From Undaria pinnatifida (lineage: Eukaryota; Sar; Phaeophyceae; Laminariales; Alariaceae): a stretch of 64,000 bases of DNA. The notes under the pieces were generated by a model, which was given only the letters and a program-made list of their open reading frames with translations, did not search any database and was not told the DNA's origin. The first letter of the stretch is position 1. Every line of letters starts with the position of its first letter. The position numbers and the translations under genes are program-made. The stretch is taken from the NCBI GenBank assembly GCA_012845835.1, contig JABAKD010000014.1, positions 10,635,219-10,699,218 on the forward strand. The letters run 5' to 3'. Shown here in pieces: positions 39,901 through 51,900 of this stretch.

Positions 39901-42900
39901 CTTTTACAGCTAGTTTTATGTTCGTCGAACCGCTCTCTCCCGCCATATTTAGGGTGCTGCGTTAAAGCATGCACCCGCCTCTGCCTCCTTCCCTCCTCCC
40001 CCCCCCCCATTACCGCTGAACGTGCATGGTTATCGAATCGATCAAGGAAACAAGGCTCTTGCACGCGCCTCCCGCCCCGCCCTCCACCCCTTGCCCTACC
40101 ACTCAATGTCTTGAAACGCACGAACTGTATGTAGTTTTAGAATCGATGGCTATCCCGACTCACTGTAGCCCTAACCACCAAACGCCCTCAACGCTTGATT
40201 AATGGTCGATCAAAATACCGTCAATGGTTGGGCAGATACTAGAGGAATTCGAGACCGACGACGGCGTTCCTTACTGGTTCGACCGAAGGACAGGAGAGAC
40301 CTTTTGGGAGCGACCGCTCTGTGAGGAGGAAAAGGTAAAGCGGCGTCTTTTTCTATTGACAGAAGCACAACAAGCCGCAGACATTAAGCGAACAATTTGC
40401 TGCAATTTAATGCATGATGTATTGATGTCTTCGCTTCAGATCACTTCCCATCAAACTAGACCCGACGATTGATGCCGCCAGTCGATGCTCTTCCCGTACC
40501 TGCTTACTAGAAATTCCTCCTGCAACTGCAATGCAAGAAAATAGGCCGTTCAACAGAGTAGGATCTAATGTTCGTTAAAGCATGGCCTGTTCGTGCATTC
40601 ACTTTGCCTTGCTTCACATTATAATTTAACACGATGCTGCCGACAGTTGATACTCGTCCTGTATCTCCTTCCTTGATAGGCCTACCGCAGCCGCAGTTCA
40701 ACAAAGTAAGATCTGAAGCTCGTTAAAGCGTTATATCTTGATGGCTCCGGTTCACTTAACAATAAGTTTCCCTTGATGATATCAGCAATGGTGGTCGTCC
40801 TACGCCAATGCAGTAGACCCGGTACGGCTGGCCTAGACGCCGCAGCCAAGGAAAGGTAGACAGAGCGCGTCGTCATCACAGGGAAGGCGGGCGACGAAGC
40901 ACTGAGGTCGACATCCAATCAAGAACCGCACACTGTTTAACGGTGCAGGTCGACATCCAACCAAGAACCGTACACTGTTTAACGGTGCAGGACCTGAGCC
41001 TCGGTAAAGCGATGTATTGATGTATTCACTTCACTTCACTTCACTTCACGTCGCATTGAAATAGGCTCAGTGATACTAGCGGTTGATACTCGTTCTGTCG
41101 CTGGTTCTTTGTCAACGTGGTCATAGAGTGTGAAAAGTGCGCTGTTTCCCCAGCGCTTAACGATCCCGCTAAATGCTCACCGGGGAGGAAAAAAGCGTCG
41201 TAACCTTCTCGCACAACGCAACTCCCGATCATGGTGCATCGCTGCTGCTTTCTCCAGATGCCTGTGAAAGAGGGTGGTACCATCTTGGGCGGACAAGGGG
41301 AGCCCCCGGACACTTCCAGCGGACAGTTCGAGGACATCAAGCCCAGGTACCACCCAAAATCCGACAATTGCGATGTTACCAAGAAACCTGGAAGAGCACG
41401 TAGGTTTGCATAACGTTGCTCGCTACGGACTGCTGTCGCTAACACGGTAACATAGTGTTAACGGTAAGTTGGCTGCTGTCGCTAACAAGGTAACATACTG
41501 TTAATGCTTAATAGACGATGTATGCACGTTACCACTTCAACGGTGTTTCGATAGCCACTAGGAATTCTACTAACACACCAACACAGCGTTATGTACTGGT
41601 TGGTGCACGCGCGTGGTGCAGCGACTGGTGTATCGGCAAGGAGGGCTACCCTCAGTTTCATTGCCTCGGGTAGGCCACTCGGGCGAGTGACTCTGCTCCA
41701 CCCCGTTCAATATTGTACTTGAAATTATCTTGACGCCGCAGCGTAACAAACAATGCATGCAATATGGTGCTACCATGACGGTGCATACCGTGAAACCATG
41801 AAGGACAAAAACTAAAGCTGCAAATAAACAGGGCAGTTACTCGGCCGAGTGACTCTAAGCGTCTGATTTGAAGGGGCCGAAACGTGACTCGAGTACCGCC
41901 ATTTATACCCTTGGTCCAGCTCCATGTGTTGAAAATTCTGTGAAAATCGACGAGCATAAAAAATTTAACACTGGGTATGCTAAACCCTATGCGAGGTACA
42001 AAGGAAAGCAAGTACCGGGGGGTGGAAGGGAAGACACCCGTGACCACGGCTTAGTCCAGAAGGTAGCTGAGGGTATAAACCTCTTACGAGTTGAGCTGCA
42101 GATAAAAGTGACCATTAAAATTAACTAATAATATGTTGATTGCAATCCGGATATATTCCCCCCATCTCGGTAGCTCAGGCTGCTTCGCGCGGCTGATGCG
42201 ACGGCCGTCAAAACCAAATCGACAGCGTTTGCCTCTGAAACCCCGAAATATTAATACAAGCCATACCATTACTATCCTAGCTACTTACGTTTTGAACACT
42301 GAAACTTTGTTCCGTCGGTAAGCGTGTGTGAAGGGGCTGTTGCCTTGGCGTCTTGCCACTCACGGTCGTTTCGTCGCTTTAGGATTGCACCCACACATTC
42401 GGGGAGAAAGTACTTGGAGCTAGTGGCGATATCACTTTTTCAATTGTGAAACGGCTGAGCACTTGTGTTGTGTTGATGATATGCGTCAGCCCATTACTGC
42501 TATTCCCTTTGCCATCTGACAATGTGTAGCGCTAGTGCCAGCCATACGATCAAAATACAAAAGGAAATCTAAATCCAGAATAAAATTACTCGAGACATGG
42601 AGCCTTTCAATTCACGACGAGTCTAGTTCAAGAGGCGTCAAGTCTCGGCCCATGTGACTACAGCCAGCGGCAAGACCGCCTGTTGAACGCTATTGAATGC
42701 GTTTGCGAGTAGCAAGAGGGCCGCGTTCATCCCCTGACCCAGGCTGTGGCCCATGACCATGGAAGAAATAGCAAGGGTGTGTGCTAAACTTTTGAGTGCC
42801 TTTCCAAGCAACCAAGAAGGTTCTATTGTTATAAAAACGCCTCCCTCGAAAGTAAAAATGTATTGTTATCTTTTCACCCCAACGTCAAGGTTGCGTGCGC

Positions 42901-45900
42901 GTGGGCCTATTATACGTTTGACCGTTTACTGGAAGCAATTCTCGTTTTCTCGACGTCAGTACGATGCGCCCTACCCATCGTGTCGGTATCGCTGCGACGG
43001 GTTGCTGCCAACAATATGTAGCAGCAAGCGGACTAGATCGATACTAAGCCGGCAGTAGGTGCGGAAGGGAGTTAGACTTTGTGCAGAGATATGGTTCCAA
43101 TTTTTGCGGGATTTCCTTGGTTTTCTTGTAGTCTCTGGGAATGTCTTATTATTACTATCTGGGTGATCGATGTTGAGGCTCACGCTGCACAATGTCGGAT
43201 GATGAAAAACTCGGATTACACGTAGTGCTAAGGACGTCTGCTGGATGGCCGAGCACGTGGAATCTCGACTCACCCGGGAGTGGTGCTGGCTGACAATTTT
43301 GAGTGCGCCCCTTGACGCATGCTACTAATAGTACTAGTACTAACATAACAGTATGGTAAGGAATGTGCACCTGGTTATTATCAAGCTCCCCTATTGACCA
43401 CTTCTATGCCTTATTGGACACATGCTACGGGTAGAGGTGCGCCTAATTATTCTGAAGCTCCCCAATCGACCACTCCTATACCTTATTGGACCCATGCTGC
43501 GGGCAATAGTGCACATAATTATTATGAAGCTCCTCGCTTTTGGACTTCTCTTTTTTTTTCTATACTTGGCTGAAAAACTGATTTTTGATCAAAAAAAGGA
43601 AAAGCGCAATCCGATGAAGAAAAGCCGTGGCCTAGGCATACAAAATCAAAATAATTTTGCACAACAAGAAAAGAGTCTTCATTTTTCCGACGACTTTCGG
43701 TTGAGGAGCACAGTCATTCAGAAAAAAAAAAAAAAAAAAACGGGCCGAAAAAAAGTGCTCGTACCTTCTTCGTAGAACGCATCACTACATTTGACCACTT
43801 CTATACCGTACCCAAGAGTTGATTTTCTGATAAACATGGTACGCTTTACCGGACCAACAATCACATGGTTTCGTAGGTACTGTATAGTACTGCTGTATAC
43901 AACGAAAAACGTGTTCAAATGCGAAGGGAGTTCCAACGATATTCAGGACCTTCCCAATTCAGGATCCCTGGCTAATCCCAAAATAATTTTGGCTCAGCAC
44001 GCGCTACCCCTATCGAACAGTAGCACGAGCCCACCGAGTCTTCACGTGCTTGCTCGCCCCGATTTGCGTCGACCAATTTTCACGTTGAGAAACTCCAAGA
44101 ACACTGCTGGAGGCAAGAGAGAGTTGGATTTGGTTGCGTATGTGTACCTGCTTCTCGCTAAGAGTTCTGCTCAAAAACCGGCCAGGTATGACCAGCAGGA
44201 AATGCGTAAATTGATGATGAAAAGCCACGAGGGAACGGAAGCGTTGGAAAGGCGCAGGAAGCAGGTGAGCGAGCGAGTTATCCGTTTCGATGCCGCTATG
44301 GCTATACGAGATCGTCTACCCCTAGAGCGAGTTATTACGGAATAAAGAAGTTTCACCCCCCGCCCACCATAACATTTCGTCTCCCTCGGTAATGGAAATT
44401 AGATAATTGTTTCCCTCCAACAACGTAGAAACTAATTTTACAAGCATGTCGTGACATAGTACGAGTTGATTTTGTATCGCCCCGACGAAAGCTACCTGCT
44501 ATATAGTTGTATTATTTTCGCGAGGTTTGGCCTGGCCTTGAGTTGAGCAGCAAGTTTGACTTTGGGTCAGTGGCAGGCCGTCATCCTTGCTTGCGGGCGG
44601 TTACGCTGGAGTTCGAGTCTCGGATTGTGTTTATTAGTTACACAAGGCGTTGTTTTTCTGGGTCGTCTTCCGTCGTTGAAAGCGCGAGACCGTGAGTTCG
44701 AAAATTGACTTCCTATGGGAATGTTGAACCCTCTGCGTCATAAAAACGAAGACAAGTACTGGGGGGGGGAGAAGGGGTGATACCTACCAGTGACCACGAC
44801 TTGTCGAGAAAATGGAAAGGAAAAGCGATGATAAAATGAAACTGGTAAATCAAAGTAACATGCCGCGCCGTAACAAGGGGACCTGTTTTCAAGCCTCAAC
44901 TTGGCACACATTGGACAGATCAGATCCCTGTCCATGATCTATAGATGATATATATATATGGGAAGATAGATCCCTGGTCTATATAATCTTTATGGCCTAA
45001 AGATCGTGTTGCCCGCTGGCAGGCAAATTATCTGATTGATCTATTAACAGCACATATTGCTGGGTTGGATATTTACTACACAGATCTTGCGCAACGTGTC
45101 ATAGCGGCAGATGTGCCATAGTATCTAAATGATATATATTATCTACATGATCTATACGATCTAAATGATCTGTATCGTCATCTGTTCGATGTGCGCAACT
45201 TTGTCGACCAGGTTGCTACTCAAGTGAAATGGGCTAGGAGCAGCGGAGCTCTCCCACCGCCAGACCCTAGTGACCTTAAGCCACCGACGCCGAATGAACG
45301 CGATGAGCACGATGACGATCAGCTCGAGCCAGAAGGTCGGAAGTGTTGCAACAAGAAGTCCGTTTGAGCCTCAAAGGGTCCGAAATATTGTATGCAGGCG
45401 CTCGTACGCTCCTAAAGCCGATGCCACTTCAGCTGCGTTGCCGCTAATCTAAAAATCTGGCGCTGCGTCAAGGTGGGTGGCCTTAAGCCGCCTTTACTGG
45501 ATAAACGTGGTGATCGCGACGACGACCAGCACGAGCTCAAAGGTCCGGAATAGTCCATGACAGCGTTCATAATTCCTATGTCCCTAAAGGGGTCGGAACT
45601 GCTGTGTTAAGGCGTAGAGTGTTTTTATCCGTCTTTTTTACTTTCCACTTTCTGGTTAAGCCGTGGTCACAGGTATCGCCCCACCCCCCCGGTACGTGCG
45701 TTCATTAATATGGCGTATGGTGTTTAAAATTCCCACTGCTTGTCTGTATACATCGAATCGAATTAGCCCAGCTGGTTTCAGTGGATCCTCTCCAACCCCG
45801 TGTGGAATCTTACCTCTAACCTCAGAAGGGGATTCTAGCAAATCTCTGGTGGCCACTGGTGCAACCTCTAGTGGCGAGTCCACGTCAAACTCGTTTTCAA

Positions 45901-48900
45901 GCAAAAAGAACGACCCACCGGGTGGTTCTGTCGGCAGTCCTCTCAACGGTCACCCGAACAGTCGACAGGGACGGGGAGGGCAGGACAGGACATCCGCCAA
46001 CACTAGCGGTGGTAACGGATCTCCAGGAGGGGGGGTGCGTGGCACCGGTATTGGCCCGGAGGCACAACTGGAGGCCGCCACTGGCAGAAGCAAGGTGAAC
46101 GCTTATCAAAAGCTGTCCTACAGTTGTCACTTATTCTTTGATCGAGGACTCACAGGTGGTAGACCCCGTTACCGTTATAGCAGTGCAACCAGAGCGTGCT
46201 TGTGTCCGCCAACTATTCCCCTCGTTGCCCCAACCTTCACGTTTGTCTATTTTGGAAGCGCTGAATGGGGCCGGTCTCGACACTTCCCCCAACTATTCCC
46301 AGTGTCGCCGTGCCCCCACCTTAACGCTGCCCGAAAAAAGGCGGGCCGTTTAGCCGCGTCTATCGCTGAACCCTATGCCCAAAGTCTAACCCGAACCCAG
46401 CCCCATGTCGCCTCTAGGTTAACGCTACCCCCAAAAGGCGGATCGTTCGGTCGCGTCCTTTGCTGAAGCCTAGCCCTAACCCTTACCCTACCCCTGACGC
46501 CCTTGTTGCCCCGGAATTGACACTACCCGCAAAGTCGAACCGGTTGGCCGCGTCTATCACCGACGAACAAACTCTAACCTTATCCCTAACCCATGTCGCC
46601 CCGCCCCCACCCTAACGCTGTTCAAAAAAGGTTGGTCGTTTGGCCGCATCTATCGCTGAAGCCCTGAAGGAAGCCGGGCTCGATACATCTCCCAACCATC
46701 CCCACTGTCGCCCGCACCTTGACGCTACCCGAAAAAAGACAGACCATCTGGCCGCGTCTATCGCGGCAGCTCAACTCTGACCCTATCCCTAACCCATGTC
46801 GCCCCGACCTTAACGCTATGGTACCCCCAAAAGGCAGACCGTTTTCTCGCGCCGATCGCTGAAAACTAACCCGCCTCTTTTCCTGGCCGTAACTCAAATC
46901 CTGACTCAAACCCAGGCCGCCTCGACCTTAACGCTACCCGAAACAACTAACCGTTCGGTCGAGCCTATCGCTGATGCCTGACCCTAACCCTGACCCTAAC
47001 CCTAGCCCTTACAATAATAATAACCCTGTGTCGCCCCAGCCTTAGCGCTATGATACCCCCAAGGAGGACTGTATAGCCGCGTCTACCCCTACCCTTATTC
47101 GGTATCCCCAACTGTAACCTCGTCCCTTACCCTAAACCTCGTTGCCCTGATCTCAACGCGACCCGAAAAAGGCGGACCGCTTCGCCGCGTCTATCGCTGA
47201 AGCCCTGAAGGAGGCTGGTCTCAGCGAAGGTCGGTCGGTGAAACCATCGGATATGCTGCGGTTTGGTATGGGACTGGGCATTACTCTCGGAGCTAACGGT
47301 TTGCTGAGCGAGCTTGAAGGCGAGCGGGGAGGTTCACAAAGCACGGATGGGAGGGGAAGGGCCAGACGTGCGGATGCTGACGGTGGAGAGGAAGCAACGG
47401 CAGTTCGAGAGACCTTGTTGGCGCCTCCAGTAATCAAGGTTGGTTCACGACGGAAGTTACATTATGGTATGTACAGCTAAGCGCACGTTATCCCAAACCA
47501 TCTTGCTTGAGGATGGCGTACAGCGTCTTCATTGTAGATGAGGGTAGGTGCACGGGGTGGGTTTGCCGTGGTACGTACTGCGTGTCTCAGACACTCTTGA
47601 TAGTGGATGGCGTACAGGATCTTAATCGTAGTTGACGGTTGGGTGAGCGATGCAATTTTGTTGTGGTGCGTACGGCAAAGCGGGCGTATCCCAAATCGTC
47701 TTGATCGTGGGTGCCGTACGGATTTGGGGATCTCGCTCTAAGACGCCGCGTTATGATCCCAAAGAAACACGCCTCTTTGACGTCAGCGCTCGCTCGTTAG
47801 GTACTTACCGGGCAGAGTTCTCTAGAGCGCGGTCATCACCCAGCCCTACTGCAGTATGCGCATGGTATTATTACGAGCGAACGAGAGTGTGTACATTTAA
47901 TGAGGCCCAAAAAACATGGGTCCGTTTCGAATTTGCTGAAGCGTCCGCCGACCACCAGCACATTCAAGTTGACGACAGTTACAAATATCCCGCAGAGCGA
48001 GTCCCTAGCCACAGTTATACTATCTTTGCTTTGGGAGAGTTGGATACAACCGAAAGCTGTGTTTTTGTGAAACAAGTATACAACAGCCGCATTAGGAAAG
48101 TGCACTACAGTAACATGAACCCTTGGTGACGCCTCTGGGCCGAGGTTGATGTTCGTTTTAGGGAAGAAGCTGGTTGTTGCGATGCAAGGTTTGAATGTCG
48201 ACAACATACTGGACATTGTTTTGGAAGGATAGGGATCAAATATACGAATGTCACAACATATTCAGGCCTGTGTATGGACCTCGGCAAAATGGATGAAGTC
48301 AAGTCACTAAATGTTCGTGGTGTACCAGCAAGAGACAATCTAGCAAAAAAGTGCAAACTCATCTGCTCTGTGTATAACACGCCCCCTTAATTGATACCTA
48401 TAGCCTTCCCAGAACAAATAAACACTGCAACGCCCTTATCGTATGCTGTGCTTGGTTTGGCGCAGGACTCAGCGAGCGGACACCCCATTGGCCACGGACA
48501 CGCAGAGCCGATCGCGGAGAAACAAGAATGCGCTGTTCTCGATCACAAGAGCGAAGCGGAGCACTTGGAGTCTATCGTGAGGGGAAATACTGAACTCAAA
48601 ACATCGGATGAGTTCAAGGGGCTGCTGGTGAGACTTGTCGTTTTGAGACGCGGATTGAAAACGACTGGATGGTTCAATGCTTCGTTAGACTAATGATCCA
48701 CGTCGTCCCCCTAGAAGGTGGAAATTAATTGTTGCCAATAGCTAGTACTGGTATGCGTGCATTACTTCATGTTCGTCGACAGCTGGAAGCGATACACCAT
48801 CTCCTAATAGTTTACCCAGTGACCTAGGCTGCCAACCCCCAAAAGCGTTCTCTTTGCTCGATGTACGTGCCATCGATCTCAAGTAATTAAGCGTCTTCGG

Positions 48901-51900
48901 TACTCAAGAGGTTAGTTGTGACGCTGAGGGGGCACCGATCATAACCTTCACCCCCGCCCCCCGGCGCTTCTCCGATCCCCCAGGTGGTTCCTCCGGCTCA
49001 ACCGACTCCTTGCCCGGACGAGAGCTATAAGCTAGTTCGACCTGAGGTATGTCGTGACACACCCGTAAGCTAGTTCGACCAAACGTGTCGCGAAACGCAG
49101 CCATACAACATTAGTTAGTTTGACGAGGGGTAGGTCGCAACACAGCCGTAAACCACATCGACCATAACAACGATACCAGGTAAGCTAGTTAAACCAGAGG
49201 TATAATACAAAATACGCCGTAACACGACCATAGCCTAGTTCAACCAGATGTATTTTTCGCCGTAACACAGCTACAATCTAATTCGACCAGAGGTATGTAT
49301 GCCGTCACACAACCACAAGCCAGTTCAACCTGAGATTGTACGCCCATTGCCACATGCCCACTTGGTCAACTGGGGGAACGATTCAGAAATCCATTTTCGT
49401 AGTCGGATTTCGTTCGCTTGGCGATACTCTGTGTGATTGTAAAACGCTGGAGTCCGATGGGGCGAGGCAACCGTACGCTTTCGGCTGAATGAGCTCCGAA
49501 CACCTGGATTAGAAACAAACACCAACGACTTTAATTGAAGTATCAGAGAGCTAACTAACCCCTATATTTACCCCCGGCGCATGTTTTCGCGGTATTACAA
49601 AAAGTAATGAGAGCTGGGGATTTAGGTGCAGCGCAGTCACGTAGAAATTACTAGATTCATGTGAAGAGATATTAAAAAAGGAATATACAGCGATCTGCAG
49701 CGTTCACTGGTAAAAAAAAACGAAACGTTCGCATTTCTTTGTGCCGAAGGCATTGACTTGTGCCGCCTGCCCCCCACCCACCACGCACAATGTATCTCCT
49801 CTTTTATTTGGCCATTGCTTCCCGATTCTTTGGAAACGTGCGTGCCGCCACTGCTATCCGCACTCGCCCCCGCCCCACCGCAGGATATGGAGTTGGACCC
49901 TCGTCGCAAAGCGGAGCTGAGCATTCCCATTGTTGCCTACCCAGAAACGCTCTGGAAGAAGCAGTACCGGGTGAGAAACGCGTTTTCTAAAGGTTGCACA
50001 AGGTTGGACGTATGGGGTGTTTCTTACGTAATGCGGCTGTGTGTTTAAATTTGATAGCCCCCTTGCTTGGCGTGGATACTCGGCTGTGCTTCGATAAGAT
50101 GTGATGCGTTTTGGTGTGGGTACTTTTCAGGTCCAGCATTAACAAAATATTTTACCATTAGCTATTACTTCGAAGTATTATTTTGTTTACACCCCCTTGG
50201 AACCATATAAAGAACTGGAGCAACAATTATTTCGATAACTACCCTCTAACCAACGTCTGTAAAGCCCCTTAGGATGTGAGAGATGGAAAAACGCCTAAGT
50301 AAATGGCACAAACTCCTTCGGCAACGAATGACAGCCCTATCATTGGACTTGCAAGAGCGGTATCAAAACAAGTGCTGGAATCAGCTCGAAATAATCAAAT
50401 CCCGGTGTGCGAATGCTGCTCGCTTGATTAGTGCATTATCCAGATAATCAAAGACGGCGCTTGTTTTCCTGCTGCCCAAACGTTTCACTCTAATTTCAAG
50501 TAATTTTACACCGATCAACGTGAGTGCCATGCTAAAAGCGTTAGAGTTCGACGAAAAACAATGAAAAATCGTATAAGACGCAGAATAACACCGCCGATCG
50601 AGCGAGTTTCCAAGCTAAATTTCGCCGAACTCACAGCTGGTAACGTACTCGACATGTTATAGTAAAATGAACATACCTCAATTATTATTGTTTTTATTTT
50701 TCCGACAATGCGCAGCATAACGACCTTCAGCGTTGATCACTCATAAGCATTCCCAGAGGCTAAAAGAAAACCAAGGGGAACTCACATCAAAAGGAAACCT
50801 ATGCTCAAACTCTATCTGGTACGCAGGGGCATGGAGGGGCGGGTGAGGGAGTGTCTTGGCAACCGGCAGGCGGCGATCGGGCGGAAAACCAGCGTGCCAA
50901 GAGCTCCCAAGGGGTACCGATGCGACGAACGAACGAACCGCTGCCGGAGGGATTCCTGAACGCCATCTCTCACACTCACGTCGGAAAGCAGGTGCGTCAG
51001 TTGCCTACCAGTTTGCAACACATCGGCTCCTTCGAAGATGGAAATTAGCATATTAACGTCGAGTCATCCCACGCTAGGGGTGCAACAGAAGTTTCTTAGA
51101 ATTTTCTGGGCTTCTACCATGAGGAGCTCAATATCTCACCATCACCCGAAACATGCCGCCGAAGACATTCGTTCGCGCAATCCGAGCAACAGTTCTATGC
51201 GTTAACCCTAAAACAATGATGCTCGTGGAAATTATCACGCTATATGACCGATAAAAACACACTGGAGGAGCTCAACCGCACTATAGAGGTCAGATCGGTC
51301 AGATCCGTCAGAAAGTGTCAGATCGGTCAGATCGGTTAGATCGGTCAGAAACCTTTGGGCCAAAAAATGCTATCCGTACCGTGGGATGTATGTCTCCGGT
51401 CTTGAACTACAGTAATTTCATGTACCTGGTGTGAGTTGAATCAATTTTAGAAAGAGGATTTCACCCTCACGATAACTTCACGCTACGAGCGCTACCAAAC
51501 GCGAAGAACATACGAACCGTTACCTGGGGGATTCCTGAACCACGCCACATCTCGCACGCACGTCTGGAAGCAGGTGCATGTGTCGGCCATCTGTCAGTTT
51601 GCAAATCGGGAGTCGGCGGCACCTATCTATAGCGCTAAGGGTTTGTGGATCGATGCCGGCACCCCTATCGTGCTCAGGGCTTTAGGAGGCGTGTTGCGGT
51701 ATGGGTAGCACTTTTTGGTGTAATTGTTTTTAATTTGAATCATCCCGCGCTGTTCCCTCCGTATAGGCAACCAGGTTAATGACAATGTTTTATCGCGCGA
51801 ACCGAAACCGCGAGTGCCCGTCGTGCTGCTCGCGGCCTGCCTCGGCGCCTTAAATGTGCGATCGGTTCATTATTATTGTGTCCTTTACCCGAAGTGCGCA

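Noticed and set aside
39636-40121. Minus ORF of 161 codons
   Set aside because: Antisense to exon 16 and a C-run; no domain, biased composition.
46380-47130. CCCTAA runs that resemble telomere repeats
   Set aside because: Short, interrupted and tied to the exon 22 array; not a chromosome end or a clear interstitial telomere tract.
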